Assembly (NCBI RefSeq): GCF_000420705.1
Contig: NZ_ATVL01000006.1
Location: 744,267 to 808,266, forward strand
From: Hymenobacter norwichensis DSM 15439
Lineage (GTDB): Bacteria > Bacteroidota > Bacteroidia > Cytophagales > Hymenobacteraceae
DNA length: 64,000 nucleotides
Direction of reading: 5' to 3'
Under the pieces are notes generated by a model. The model had not been told where the DNA came from and did not search any database. It saw only the letters and a list, made by a program, of their open reading frames with translations. The first letter of the stretch is position 1. Each line of letters opens with the position of its first letter. Positions 1 through 8,387 of this stretch are shown here, piece by piece. Made by a program: the position numbers and the translations under genes.

Positions 1-100
1 GGTGCTCGGTGGTAAACTGTTCAAGCTCGGTGAAATGGCGGCGGGATATTTTCATCCCATCAACCCAGTTCACGGGATAATGCTTGATTTCGGGTAGCAT
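1..100 (-). CDS. tssK: TssK-like type VI secretion baseplate subunit, 5' fragment cut by the window edge
   Basis: Only the first 33 codons are present, reading leftwards from the ATG at 98-100. The translation begins MLPEIKHYPVNWVDGMKIS and continues RRHFTELEQF. TssK proteins open with an aromatic-x-(E/D)-G-M-x-(L/I)-x-x-x-H-F signature, and NWVDGMKISRRHF fits it. TssK links the baseplate to the membrane complex of the type VI secretion machine. The gene starts 59 bases after the stop of the tssN-like gene on the same strand, so the two are probably co-transcribed. The reading rests on a short N-terminus plus the tssN neighbour. Confidence 0.6.
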   Translation of the reverse strand, partial: MLPEIKHYPVNWVDGMKISRRHFTELEQFTTEH

Positions 101-159
101 AAAAGAGGCGGAAAGGAAGAGGATAAATCTGCTGATACAATCAGGGCCGCGCACTAGCG

Positions 160-999
160 CTAGCCCACCACGCGCCGGGCTACGATAATGTCGCCCTGCT
201 TAAGAAAATTGTCGCGGAAGCTGTAGTCGGGGTTGATGTAGCGGCGAGGCTTCCACCAGCGGTGCTTCACATAGAACATCCAACCGTAGGGCTGGCCCTG
301 CTCGTCCAGGTACTGAATGGCCTGCTCGGGCTTGAGCACATTGTAGTCGGTGAGGAAGATGTGAAATAGGTCGCCGAAGTGCATTTCGTACGGCGCCTTC
401 GACGAAAAATCGTGGTAGAGCGACTCGCCGTAGCGCCGCGGCATCCAAAAGTGCACCACCATGAAATTATTGAGGTCCATGCGAGCCAAGTCGGGGCCGG
501 GGCTGTTGGCGCGGTAGTGCCACAACTTGTAGTGCCGGTGCGGAATCTGGCGCCAGCTGCGGTAGGCTTCGTAGAAAAAATACGGGATAGTGGCCGGCAG
601 CGTAGCCATAATAAACGACGTGGGAGCCATGCGCCCTTCCAGGTTGGGCAGCCACACCAGCAGGGCCACGCCCAGCGCACCGGCCAGCCAGGCTACTACC
701 GTCATTACGGTGCCGTGCACCCAGTTGTCGGAATCGAACCAGGAAAGCCACTGCTTTTGCGCGTACAGGTGAAAGCACCCCAGTAGCAGCGACACCATCT
801 GCACCAGCAGAAATGTAACCTTATAAGAAAGCGGGCTGTAAATGGCCCCGGCTCCCAGCAACCCAAATAGTAGCAGGCTGCTCAGCAAATACAGAAAGAC
901 GCTAATAAAGGTCGGATTCTGTTGTAGCCCGGAGCGTGCACTGGAAAACATACTGTTTGCCGCACTGCGCGCCTGTGCTTCCGGATTAGGAGTCAGCAT
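160..999 (-). CDS. tssN: TssN-family type VI secretion membrane protein
   Basis: This 279-residue protein has a short polar N-terminus, four to five hydrophobic segments between about residues 30 and 145, and a soluble C-terminal half rich in aromatic residues. The tail (PYGWMFYVK, RYINPDYSFRDNFLKQGD, IIVARR) resembles the C-terminal signature I associate with TssN, a family specific to the Bacteroidota type VI system (T6SSiii). TssN is an inner-membrane component of that system whose role is poorly defined. The tssK fragment downstream and the TssG-like gene on the other side support the call. I recognised it by pattern and context only. If it is not TssN it is a polytopic membrane protein of unknown function. 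Confidence 0.6.
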   Translation of the reverse strand: MLTPNPEAQARSAANSMFSSARSGLQQNPTFISVFLYLLSSLLLFGLLGAGAIYSPLSYKVTFLLVQMVSLLLGCFHLYAQKQWLSWFDSDNWVHGTVMTVVAWLAGALGVALLVWLPNLEGRMAPTSFIMATLPATIPYFFYEAYRSWRQIPHRHYKLWHYRANSPGPDLARMDLNNFMVVHFWMPRRYGESLYHDFSSKAPYEMHFGDLFHIFLTDYNVLKPEQAIQYLDEQGQPYGWMFYVKHRWWKPRRYINPDYSFRDNFLKQGDIIVARRVVG

Positions 1000-1211
1000 A
1001 ATAGGCTAGCTTTAATCAGTCGTTAGAAAGTGAGAAAATCAGGTGCTTTTGCCTCAAAAGAACTACAATTTCTTTGTTTGTTCTGATTGCAGTAACTAGA
1101 GACGATAAAACCCGGCCTTAGTTACCTGCTGTACCCGATTTTGGGGTGGCGGGTTGCTAGCACCGCAGGCCGGGTCCACAACAGCTTGTAAGTTGTCAGA
1201 AAAAAGATAGT

Positions 1212-2252
1212 ATGCCAAACCCCACTGCTTTCGGACGCTTTTTTGGTACGCTGCCCACCCCGCCAGCACCTGCGGCTACTAAGCCTTCATTGGGGGGCAC
1301 CCCGCGCCTGTTGGTGGAGAAGCTGCGGCAGCAACCTTTCGACTTGCGGCTAGAAGTGGTACTAGCTGATCTGCTGGCCCACGGCTATCAGTTCGATGAG
1401 TTTGTGGTGCGGCCCGTCAGCCTGTTTGCCCGCCGCTACCGCCGCGACATTGGGGCCGTGACAGAGGAGCGCACGGAACGCTGGCAGACGCCCAAAACAG
1501 CCATTGAGGTGCATCGTGAGGGCATTTATGACGCGCTGCCCCAGCAACTGTTTCATCACCCCGGCGACTCTACGCAGCAGGGCGTGCGGTCCATGATTGA
1601 AGACATTCAGGCCCAGCGACGCCGCGAAAAGGCCACCCGACGCTTTTTTCTGCCCTTCGAGCAGGAATTTTACCGTTTTCGGGTGCTGCTAGAGCAGGAA
1701 GAGCGTCGGTACATGACCAATCTATCGGCGCAGTGGTACAACGAGGTGCTGGCCCGGTTCTGGGAATTGGCTGGTCAGTTGCCGCCCCGGCAGGTTACTA
1801 CACTGCTTTACCTGTTGCCACTGGCGCACCGCATCACCGGCGACCTGCTGCGTACGCAGCAGGTGTTTGAGAGTGTGCTGGAAGTGCCTGTGCTGCTACG
1901 CACTATTGCTCCGCTGCAATTTGCTGCCGAAGACTTACAAGCCAGCGGTACTACGCCCGGCGCGGTGCTGGGGCAGGGAGAGCTAGGCCGCGACTTTGTG
2001 CTGAGTGGGGCCTACCAGGAAACCCTGCCAGCCCTGGAAATCAGCCTCCAAGCGCTTACAACTGCGCAGTTGGAGCTATATCTAGCCCCTGATACTTGGC
2101 AGGCCCGCGCCTTGAAGCTGCTATGCAATTACTTCGTGTCGTTTGAAACCGACGTGGTACTGCGCTACGAAATGGCACCCACCAGTCAGTCGTTCACTTT
2201 GTCTGATGATGGCGATACTGCAGTGCTCGGCTATACCACAGTAGGCTTGTAA
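1212..2252 (+). CDS. tssG: TssG-like type VI secretion baseplate protein
   Basis: The 346-residue protein has no signal peptide or membrane segment. Its C-terminal third (LGRDFVLSGAYQETLPALEI, then LQALTTAQLELYLAP and later VSFETDVVLRYEM) has the TssG layout: LG-x-x-(F/V)-x-L-G, a strand, a PL-type segment, then a hydrophobic strand near the end. Its length suits TssG rather than the longer TssF. TssG pairs with TssF in the wedge of the contractile-sheath baseplate. It is transcribed divergently from tssN across about 210 bases that should hold both promoters. TssF, or another baseplate protein, cannot be excluded without a profile search. Confidence 0.5.
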   Translation: MPNPTAFGRFFGTLPTPPAPAATKPSLGGTPRLLVEKLRQQPFDLRLEVVLADLLAHGYQFDEFVVRPVSLFARRYRRDIGAVTEERTERWQTPKTAIEVHREGIYDALPQQLFHHPGDSTQQGVRSMIEDIQAQRRREKATRRFFLPFEQEFYRFRVLLEQEERRYMTNLSAQWYNEVLARFWELAGQLPPRQVTTLLYLLPLAHRITGDLLRTQQVFESVLEVPVLLRTIAPLQFAAEDLQASGTTPGAVLGQGELGRDFVLSGAYQETLPALEISLQALTTAQLELYLAPDTWQARALKLLCNYFVSFETDVVLRYEMAPTSQSFTLSDDGDTAVLGYTTVGL

Positions 2253-2600
2253 AGAACCAGCGGCGCTGGATATGAGCTGTTTTCGGTGGGCCTAAGTGTG
2301 CCCAATAGGAAAGCTATGCGTTTCCCAGATGTCTTGTAATGGGAAAAAGCTGTATGCTGGTCAATGAAAGTTTATATTTTGGAATAGGCTGTGCCAAAAT
2401 GGTTCTGGTTGGGTGATTCCAGGTTAGAAGATATGGATATATTGAATAAGTTTTATAATATGCGTTGTAAATACGTAATTGAAACAATTATGTAGTAAAT
2501 AAATGCAATAAATAGGTTGATAAAATTAGCTCCGAAATAAATCCGAACTTTAGATGGCTACGTAGTTGTGAAAGTGTAATTATGCAATACAATAGCGCTT
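2253..2600. other. 348-base intergenic region, AT-rich
   Basis: The first 100 bases keep the local composition. From about 2390 the sequence becomes strongly AT-rich (runs such as ttgaataagttttataata), which suits promoter DNA for the small gene at 2601. I see no convincing ORF, RNA gene or hairpin terminator. Confidence 0.5.
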
Positions 2601-2885
2601 ATGAACAGGGAAGAAGCCATCCGCTTGGCTCAGATATATTTGCTGGAGGAAGACCAGTACCATCCGCTTGCGCTGGACAGCCTACGCATTCTGAATTCAC
2701 CCACCGAGTATGAGGAGTGCTGGTACTTCGATTACCGCTACTATTACCCCGAGAAGGTGTCTGACCAGTCGCGGGACTTGCTGGTTATGGTGCCGGGCTT
2801 TGCTATTGCCAAGCGTGACCAACAGGTTCGAGTTGTCACTTGGAATGAGCTATACGAGCTAAACCAAGTACCACTACAGTTTTGA
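2601..2885 (+). CDS. small Imm35/YrhB-like protein, possible immunity protein
   Basis: This 94-residue soluble protein starts MNREEAIRLAQIYLLEE, has a central strand pair (EECWYFDYRYYYPE), and ends in LVMVPGFAIAKRDQQ followed by VRVVTWNELYEL. Imm35-type immunity proteins and YrhB-like proteins share this plan: an N-terminal EEA helix, a central W-x-F-x-Y strand, a G-x-(A/G)-P/I-x-(V/A)-x-(K/R) turn, and a C-terminal helix. The match is by eye and weak. It lies next to type VI secretion genes, where effector-immunity pairs often sit, but no effector gene is visible. The AT-rich flanks suggest an accessory gene. Confidence 0.35.
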   Translation: MNREEAIRLAQIYLLEEDQYHPLALDSLRILNSPTEYEECWYFDYRYYYPEKVSDQSRDLLVMVPGFAIAKRDQQVRVVTWNELYELNQVPLQF

Positions 2886-3106
2886 TTATTCCGCCTGATT
2901 TTTCACGGTAAGAACAGGGAATCAATTTGAAAAATGCTCTGCTAAAAGTTCGATTTCAATGCCTTGAAGTATGTAGAGAGTTCAGTAGTGATATAGTAGT
3001 TCAATTAAGTTGTACATCTCAAGGGATAGTAACAGTCTTGCAGCCTGTTCTTGCATAAGCTACGGTCTTGCTAGCTGCCACTTAACTTTAGTATAATGAT
3101 TTAGTC

Positions 3107-3925
3107 ATGGATATTCTCGAACGGCATCACGTATCGTCGTATGGAGCCGAGGGGGCGCCTGTTGTATTCGCCCACGGCTTTGGCACCGATCAGCAAACGT
3201 GGCGCTACGTAGCGCCAGCCTTTGCCGCCCAAAATCGGGTGATACTCTTCGACCTGGTAGGTGCCGGCCAATCCGATAAAGCTGCCTACGATTTCACCCG
3301 CTACCAGACCCTTGATGGCTACGCAACCGATCTGCTGGCGCTGCTCCGGACTCTGGCGCTGCCCAAAGTGGTGTACGTCGGTCATTCGGTAAGCGGCATA
3401 ATTGGGGTACTAGCGGCCATCCGGGAGCCGGATCTGTTCGACCGGCTGGTACTGCTGGCTTCTTCGCCATGCTACCTCAACGACGGTGTCTATGCCGGCG
3501 GCTTCGACCCCGCCGACTTGGAGGAGTTGCTCGGCTTCCTCGACCGGGACTACCTAAGCTGGTCGAATACGGTGGTACCGACGCTGGTAGGAGGGGATAT
3601 GCGCCCTGAGCTAGTGGATGATCTGCTGGCCAGTTTTACTTCCGTGGACCCCGCCATTGCGCGGCAGTTTGCCAAGGCCACGTTCCTATCCGATTATCGG
3701 GCGGTACTGGAGCAACTCCGGGTGCCGGCCCTGATTGTGCAGTGCGCCAACGACTCCATTGCTTCGCCGGTGGTGGGCCATTATCTGCACGAACACCTAG
3801 CTGGCAGCACGCTAACTATCCTGGATACAGAAGGCCATTACCCGCACCTAAGCGCGCCGGTAGCTACAATTGCCGCCTTGGAGCGCTACTTAGGGCAGGA
3901 AGTTGCCATTATTGTAGGTGTATAA
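3107..3925 (+). CDS. rsbQ: RsbQ/KAI2-type alpha/beta hydrolase
   Basis: At 272 residues this closely follows Bacillus RsbQ along its length. The nucleophile elbow is GHSVSG (Ser near residue 95), the LLASSPCYLND and ARQFAKATFLSDYR stretches are family signatures, and the Asp and His of the triad are in CANDSIASPVVG and EGHYPHLS. RsbQ-class hydrolases act on a small hydrophobic ligand. In Bacillus, RsbQ is needed for the PAS-phosphatase RsbP in the energy-stress branch of the sigma-B pathway. No rsbP-like gene is nearby, so the partner here is unknown. The gene ends in a strong hairpin shared with the convergent OmpA-lipoprotein gene. Confidence 0.85.
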   Translation: MDILERHHVSSYGAEGAPVVFAHGFGTDQQTWRYVAPAFAAQNRVILFDLVGAGQSDKAAYDFTRYQTLDGYATDLLALLRTLALPKVVYVGHSVSGIIGVLAAIREPDLFDRLVLLASSPCYLNDGVYAGGFDPADLEELLGFLDRDYLSWSNTVVPTLVGGDMRPELVDDLLASFTSVDPAIARQFAKATFLSDYRAVLEQLRVPALIVQCANDSIASPVVGHYLHEHLAGSTLTILDTEGHYPHLSAPVATIAALERYLGQEVAIIVGV

Positions 3926-3939
3926 CACGCATCAGCCCA

Positions 3940-4002
3940 TAACAAAACGGAAGCGCCTACCACCCCCGAAGAGGATGAGTGGTAGGTGCTTCCGTTTTGT
4001 TA
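3940..4002. terminator. bidirectional terminator between rsbQ and ompA-like gene
   Basis: The arms 3940-3963 and 3979-4002 (taacaaaacggaagc.. against ..gcttccgttttgtta) pair almost perfectly over 24 bases. A and T runs lie at the outer ends, so the hairpin can stop transcription from both convergent genes. Confidence 0.85.
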
Positions 4003-4032
4003 TAGGTTTGTCTGACTCAGGCCGCCCCAGGC

Positions 4033-5061
4033 TTACTTGCCGGCAGGGCTAGCCGCAGAGCTGGAATCCAGAATTTTGAACAGCTCGTTGAGCTTGGGCG
4101 TCAGAATGATTTCGGTGCGGCGGTTCATGGCTTTGTTGGCGGGTGTGTCATTGGCTGCTATTGGCACGTACTGTGAGCGGCCCGAGGCGGTTACGCGCTC
4201 CGGTTGAATGCCGCCGGTGGTAAGCAGCCGCGCAATTTCAGTGGCGCGTAGCACGCTCAAATCCCAGTTGTCCTGCATTCCACCGGTGGGGCGGCTGAAC
4301 GGCACGTTGTCGGTGTGGCCTTCCACCACCACGTTTACGTCGGGTTGGGTTTCAAGCACAGCGGCCAACTGCTTGAGGGCCTGCTGGCCTTTAGGGTCGA
4401 CTTTGGTGGAGCCAGTTTTAAACAACAACTGCTCCGACAGCGACACATACACTTTACCGTCCTTCATTTTTACCTGCAAATCGGTGCCCTGGAAGCCGCG
4501 CAAGGCGTTGGCTACGCTGGCCCGTAGGTCATTTACGGCTTTGTCTTTCTCGGCCAAGGCTTTTTCCAGTTCGGCCAAGCGGGCTTCGCGGGTTTTCAGG
4601 TCGGCGTTGAGCTTGTCGATAGCGGCGCGGTTTTTCTTCAGCGAAGTATCCAGTTCACCCAGCTCAGCTTCACGGCGCGCTAAGTCCTGCGCCACTTTGT
4701 TGTAATCCGACGACTTGTTGGCCAGTTCCCGGTCACTGTTCTTCAGCAGTTTGTCGTAGCTGTCGGTGAGTTGGGTGTAGAGCTGGCGGGTGCGGCGCAG
4801 GGCGCTGCCAGTTTGCGTGGAGTCGTCGGTGAGGCGCTTGTTGTTGAGGCGCATCTCGTTGAGCTCGTCGGTGGTTTTTTGCAACTCAGCCACGGCTTTA
4901 CGCTGCTGGCGCTCGGCTTCGGCCTTGCCCTGCTCCGTGGAGGCCTGACGGGCTCTTAGGTCTTCGTACTTTTTAGAGGGCACGCAGCCCGGAAGCAGCG
5001 TAGCAGCCGATAAGGTGAGGGCCAGCAAGCGGGAGGAAGTGTTTTTCACGAAAAAGGGCAT
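4033..5061 (-). CDS. OmpA/MotB-domain lipoprotein with long coiled coil
   Basis: The start at 5061 is chosen because the protein then opens MPFFVKNTSSRLLALTLSAA and runs into the lipobox LLPGC, so it is a predicted lipoprotein. The reading frame extends 30 codons further upstream without a signal sequence. Residues about 30-200 form a charged alanine/leucine-rich coiled coil. The C-terminal 130 residues are an OmpA-like peptidoglycan-binding domain: VVVEGHTDNVPF, then NWDLSVLRATEIARLL, GIQPERVTASGRSQ and NRRTEIIL, with the expected Asp and Arg ligands for diaminopimelate. It likely ties the outer membrane to the cell wall. It stands alone between a shared terminator and a repeat-rich intergenic region. 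Confidence 0.85.
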   Translation of the reverse strand: MPFFVKNTSSRLLALTLSAATLLPGCVPSKKYEDLRARQASTEQGKAEAERQQRKAVAELQKTTDELNEMRLNNKRLTDDSTQTGSALRRTRQLYTQLTDSYDKLLKNSDRELANKSSDYNKVAQDLARREAELGELDTSLKKNRAAIDKLNADLKTREARLAELEKALAEKDKAVNDLRASVANALRGFQGTDLQVKMKDGKVYVSLSEQLLFKTGSTKVDPKGQQALKQLAAVLETQPDVNVVVEGHTDNVPFSRPTGGMQDNWDLSVLRATEIARLLTTGGIQPERVTASGRSQYVPIAANDTPANKAMNRRTEIILTPKLNELFKILDSSSAASPAGK

Positions 5062-5193
5062 GATGAAAAGCAAGGGGCAGAAAGCAGCGTATACCACGCG
5101 GCATCTTTGCGGCAAGGTACTCAGCAGCTGCCGGGTATTGCAACCCAACACCTGCAGCCAACCGATTTCGCCCTATATTTGACGCAGCTTCGC

Positions 5194-5320
5194 AATTAAA
5201 AATTGTGAGTTGAAGGCCACTACTTTCAGGTTCGGCGCTTTTGCCGCGGGCAACTGCTTGCTACTAGAGTAGTCTGTGGTCTTTCACAATTTCTAATTCA
5301 TAATTTTTAATTCATAATTG
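5194..5320. repeat. AT-rich imperfect inverted repeat in front of accD
   Basis: aattaaaaattgtgag at 5194 faces cacaatttctaattc at 5285, followed by two direct copies of ttcataatt. The right arm ends six bases before the accD start codon, so it lies in the accD leader. It resembles the other intergenic inverted repeats of this window in layout but not in sequence. Confidence 0.55.
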
Positions 5321-5325
5321 AAAAG

Positions 5326-6216
5326 ATGTCTTGGTTTAAGCGCGTAGAGAAAGGCATTGTTACGCCAACGGAGCAAAAGAAAGAAACGCCCGACGGGCTG
5401 TGGTATAAGTGCCCGGAGTGCAAAACCGTGGCCACCATGGCCGAGCATAAGCGCCTGCTCTACACCTGTGGCAACTGCAACCACCACGACCGGATTGATG
5501 CAGCTGACTACTTCGAGCTGCTGTTCGACAACGGCCACCTCACGGAACTGGATGCCGATATGCACTCCGCCGACCCGCTGCACTTCGTGGATACCAAAGC
5601 CTACCCACAACGCCTGACGGCCACCGAGAAAAATACGGGCCTTACCGATGCTGTACGGACCGGCCACGGCCAGCTTAACGGCAAGGGGCTGGTAGTAGCC
5701 GCCATGGACTTCCGCTTTATTGGGGGCTCGATGGGCTCAGTAGTAGGTGAAAAAATTGCGCGGGCCATCGACTACGCCCGCCAGAATCGGCTGCCGTTCC
5801 TGATGATTTCCCGCTCGGGGGGCGCCCGCATGATGGAAGCCGGTTTCTCGCTGATGCAAATGGCTAAAACCTCGGCCAAGCTGGCGTTGCTTTCCGAAGC
5901 CGGCCTGCCCTACATTTCGCTGCTCACCGACCCCACTACTGGGGGCGTTACGGCTTCCTTTGCTATGCTCGGCGACTTTAATATTGCTGAGCCTGGTGCC
6001 CTCATTGGGTTTGCGGGGCCGCGTGTAATCAAGGAAACCATTGGTAAGGACCTGCCGAAAGGTTTCCAGAGCGCCGAGTTTGTGCTTGAGCATGGCTTCC
6101 TGGACTTTATTGTCGACCGCAAAGAACTAAAGTCACGCCTCACCGACCTGTTGACCATGCTTGGCCCAGCAGCTGCAAAACCGAAAGTTGGAGTGAAAAC
6201 AGAACAGCCAATTTAA
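5326..6216 (+). CDS. accD: acetyl-CoA carboxylase carboxyltransferase subunit beta
   Basis: The 296-residue length is normal for AccD. The N-terminal zinc ribbon is CPEC (about residues 29-32) with CGNC about 15 residues later. The carboxyltransferase core follows: [45 protein letters not shown] and [13 protein letters not shown]. With AccA it transfers the carboxyl group from biotin to acetyl-CoA to make malonyl-CoA, the committed step of fatty acid synthesis. The gene has its own terminator and no accA neighbour here, which is common. Identification is secure. Confidence 0.97.
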   Translation: MSWFKRVEKGIVTPTEQKKETPDGLWYKCPECKTVATMAEHKRLLYTCGNCNHHDRIDAADYFELLFDNGHLTELDADMHSADPLHFVDTKAYPQRLTATEKNTGLTDAVRTGHGQLNGKGLVVAAMDFRFIGGSMGSVVGEKIARAIDYARQNRLPFLMISRSGGARMMEAGFSLMQMAKTSAKLALLSEAGLPYISLLTDPTTGGVTASFAMLGDFNIAEPGALIGFAGPRVIKETIGKDLPKGFQSAEFVLEHGFLDFIVDRKELKSRLTDLLTMLGPAAAKPKVGVKTEQPI

Positions 6217-6234
6217 AACTCGGCACGCTTCTTG

Positions 6235-6278
6235 AAAACCCCGCTCAATATGCAGTAGAATGCATTGGGCGGGGTTTT
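6235..6278 (+). terminator. terminator of accD
   Basis: aaaaccccgctcaatatgca pairs with tgcattgggcggggtttt, ending in a T run. It lies just after the accD stop. Confidence 0.85.
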
Positions 6279-6428
6279 TGCATTTGCTTCATCACTCAAA
6301 ATCATGCGTTATTGCCACGAGGTGGTAACCAAGTTGTCTGGTAAGTTCAGCAAACATTTTTCCGCCAATTGCAGTAAGCACGTCCATCACTCTCTTCCAA
6401 ACTCAACTGTTCCACTAACTTCATTTCG

Positions 6429-7175
6429 ATGAAAGCTTCTAATTCTCTTCTCTCGTTTTTCATGGCGCTGACGTTGCTGCTCGGTTCGTGCGCCTCATCT
6501 AACACCCGTAACCCCAACATCCCGGATGCACCCGATACCAACGGCACCGGCCCCCGCAAAACGGGGATGAGCAAAACCGCTAAGGGTGGCCTGCTGGGCG
6601 CCGGTGGCGGTGCTGTAGTAGGTGGCGTACTGGGCCGCGTGATTGGCGGTAAGTCGGGTACGGCTGCCGGTGCTATTATTGGTGCTGCCGTGGGTGGCGG
6701 TGGTGGTGCACTCATCGGCCGCAAAATGGACAAGCAGGCCGAGGAATTGCAGCGCGACATGCAGAACGCCAAGGTGGAGCGTGTAGGCGAAGGCATCAAA
6801 ATCACCTTTGACTCGGGCATTCTCTTCGATACCAACAAGAGTGACCTGCGGGCTGCTTCGCAGTCGGAAATCCAGAAAATGGCCGAAGTGCTGAAAAAAT
6901 ATCCCGACACCAACGTCCTGATCGAAGGCCACACTGATGCTAGCGGCTCCGATGCCATCAATGATCCTCTGTCGCAGCGCCGGGCACAGGCTGTGGCCAG
7001 CTACACCATCAACCAGGGGGTAGACGCCTCGCGTATTACCACGGAGGGCTATGGTTCCAAGCAGCCCATTGCCGACAACACCACCGAGGCTGGCAAGCAG
7101 GCTAACCGCCGCGTAGAAATTGCCATCTATGCTAACGAAAAGATGAAAAAGGCTGCTGAAGCTGGTAAGCTGTAA
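6429..7175 (+). CDS. glycine-zipper OmpA-family lipoprotein
   Basis: This 248-residue protein opens with a lipoprotein signal ending in LLLGSC. Residues about 50-95 are a glycine-zipper segment (GGLLGAGGGAVVGGVLG, then AAGAIIGAAVGGG) expected to insert in or lie along the membrane. The C-terminal 120 residues are an OmpA domain (ITFDSGILFDTNKS, LIEGHTDASGSD, LSQRRAQAVASY, NRRVEIAI). The plan is that of YiaD-type envelope proteins. The gene at 7532 is a clear paralogue with the same order of parts but an ordinary signal peptide, so this pair arose by duplication. A terminator follows directly. Confidence 0.85.
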   Translation: MKASNSLLSFFMALTLLLGSCASSNTRNPNIPDAPDTNGTGPRKTGMSKTAKGGLLGAGGGAVVGGVLGRVIGGKSGTAAGAIIGAAVGGGGGALIGRKMDKQAEELQRDMQNAKVERVGEGIKITFDSGILFDTNKSDLRAASQSEIQKMAEVLKKYPDTNVLIEGHTDASGSDAINDPLSQRRAQAVASYTINQGVDASRITTEGYGSKQPIADNTTEAGKQANRRVEIAIYANEKMKKAAEAGKL

Positions 7176-7531
7176 CTTTAGGCTCAAACAGCCGCAGGAA
7201 AAGGCCGCACATTATGTGCGGCCTTTTTTTATGGTTGAATTGTTCGGTTTCATTTCCAGTGAACCATAAAAAAAGCTGGAAGGCTATTAATTGTTAAAGT
7301 GCAAGCAGTCAAGGTTTTTTCTGATTAGCGAATAAATATAAAGAGGCGTTTAGACGCATTTAAAGGCTGTTTCTACACTATTTTTAGAACACAGCCGTTT
7401 TTGGCAAGGTGGTTGCAAAATGCCTAGTGCAAGCGAGTTGGTTCGACATAACCACTATCTTCGGCCCGAATTAGCGCTCATCATATTTCTCGTTCTTACC
7501 ACTTACTTCCGAAACCCTTAACTTTTTCACA
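7176..7531. other. 356-base gap between the two glycine-zipper OmpA genes
   Basis: The gap begins with the terminator at 7199 and is then AT-rich up to about 7400, which fits promoter and leader DNA for the second gene. I see no further gene or repeat. Confidence 0.5.
7199..7228 (+). terminator. terminator after first glycine-zipper OmpA gene
   Basis: aaaaggccgcac and gtgcggcctttt form a 12-base-pair stem around the loop attat, followed by a T run. Confidence 0.9.
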
Positions 7532-8242
7532 ATGACAGATCTTCGTTCATTTTTCCTTGTGCTGCTGGCGTTGCTCACCGTGGGCACCAGCACCGTACAG
7601 GCCCAAACCGAAACGACTACTACCAAAAAGCCCTGGAGCAAAACTGCTAAAGGCGGTATAATTGGGGGCCTAGGTGGCGCTGCCGCTGGTGGTGTACTGG
7701 GCCGCGTGATTGGTGGCAAGAATAGTACGGCTAAAGGGGCCATCATTGGGGCAGCCGTAGGTGGCGCCGGTGGAGCGCTGATTGGCCGCCGCATGGATAA
7801 GCAGGCCGCTGAACTCAAGAAAGAAATGGCTGGCGCCAAAGTGGAGCGCGTAGGCGAGGGCATCAAAATCACTTTCGACTCAGGCCTCCTGTTCGCTAAG
7901 AACTCATCGGCTTTGACGTCGGCAGCTCAGCAGAATATCAAGGAGTTGGCCCAGACGCTCATCAAGTACGGTGATACCAACGTTATTGTGGAAGGCCACA
8001 CCGATAACACTGGTACCGATGCCATCAACGACCCATTGTCGCAGCGCCGCGCTCAGGCCGTAGCTAACTACACCCAGCAGCAAGGCGTGGATGCTTCGCG
8101 CTTCACTGTATCGGGCTACGGCTCCAAGCAGCCCATTGCTGATAACTCTACCGAAGCTGGCCGGGTGGCTAACCGCCGCGTAGAAGTAGCCATCTTCGCC
8201 AACGAGAAGCTGAAGAAAGCTGCCGAGAAAGGCACCATCTAA
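7532..8242 (+). CDS. glycine-zipper OmpA-family outer membrane protein (paralogue of 6429-7175)
   Basis: The 236-residue protein begins with a cleavable signal peptide ending in VQAQ, without a lipobox cysteine. It then has the same glycine zipper (GGIIGGLGGAAAGGVLGRVI) and OmpA domain (ITFDSGLLFAKNSS, VEGHTDNTGTDA, SQRRAQAVANY, ANRRVEVAIFA) as its neighbour. The two proteins share the segment AKVERVGEGIKITFDSG. This copy therefore seems to be periplasmic or held by its hydrophobic segment rather than lipid-anchored. Its role is structural tethering to peptidoglycan by family analogy. Confidence 0.85.
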   Translation: MTDLRSFFLVLLALLTVGTSTVQAQTETTTTKKPWSKTAKGGIIGGLGGAAAGGVLGRVIGGKNSTAKGAIIGAAVGGAGGALIGRRMDKQAAELKKEMAGAKVERVGEGIKITFDSGLLFAKNSSALTSAAQQNIKELAQTLIKYGDTNVIVEGHTDNTGTDAINDPLSQRRAQAVANYTQQQGVDASRFTVSGYGSKQPIADNSTEAGRVANRRVEVAIFANEKLKKAAEKGTI

Positions 8243-8277
8243 GCAGCTGCTAATCGGCCGTTGCTGATTGAACAAAG

Positions 8278-8307
8278 CGGCCCCGCTACCTTTTGGTGGC
8301 GGGGCCG
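8278..8307 (+). terminator. terminator after second glycine-zipper OmpA gene
   Basis: cggccccgctacc pairs with ggtggcggggccg over 13 bases around a short T loop. Because it lies here, the glycosylase gene downstream should start at 8388 rather than at the upstream in-frame ATG at 8268. Confidence 0.85.
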
Positions 8308-8387
8308 TATTATTTAGTAGCCTTTCGAATGTGAATCGGTGGGCCAACCACCAACCAGCCGCCAACGAGCAGCAAGCAACTAGCCGC

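Noticed and set aside
8268..8387. N-terminal extension of the DNA glycosylase
   Set aside because: It runs through the terminator hairpin at 8278-8307 and has no family similarity. The ATG at 8388 fits.
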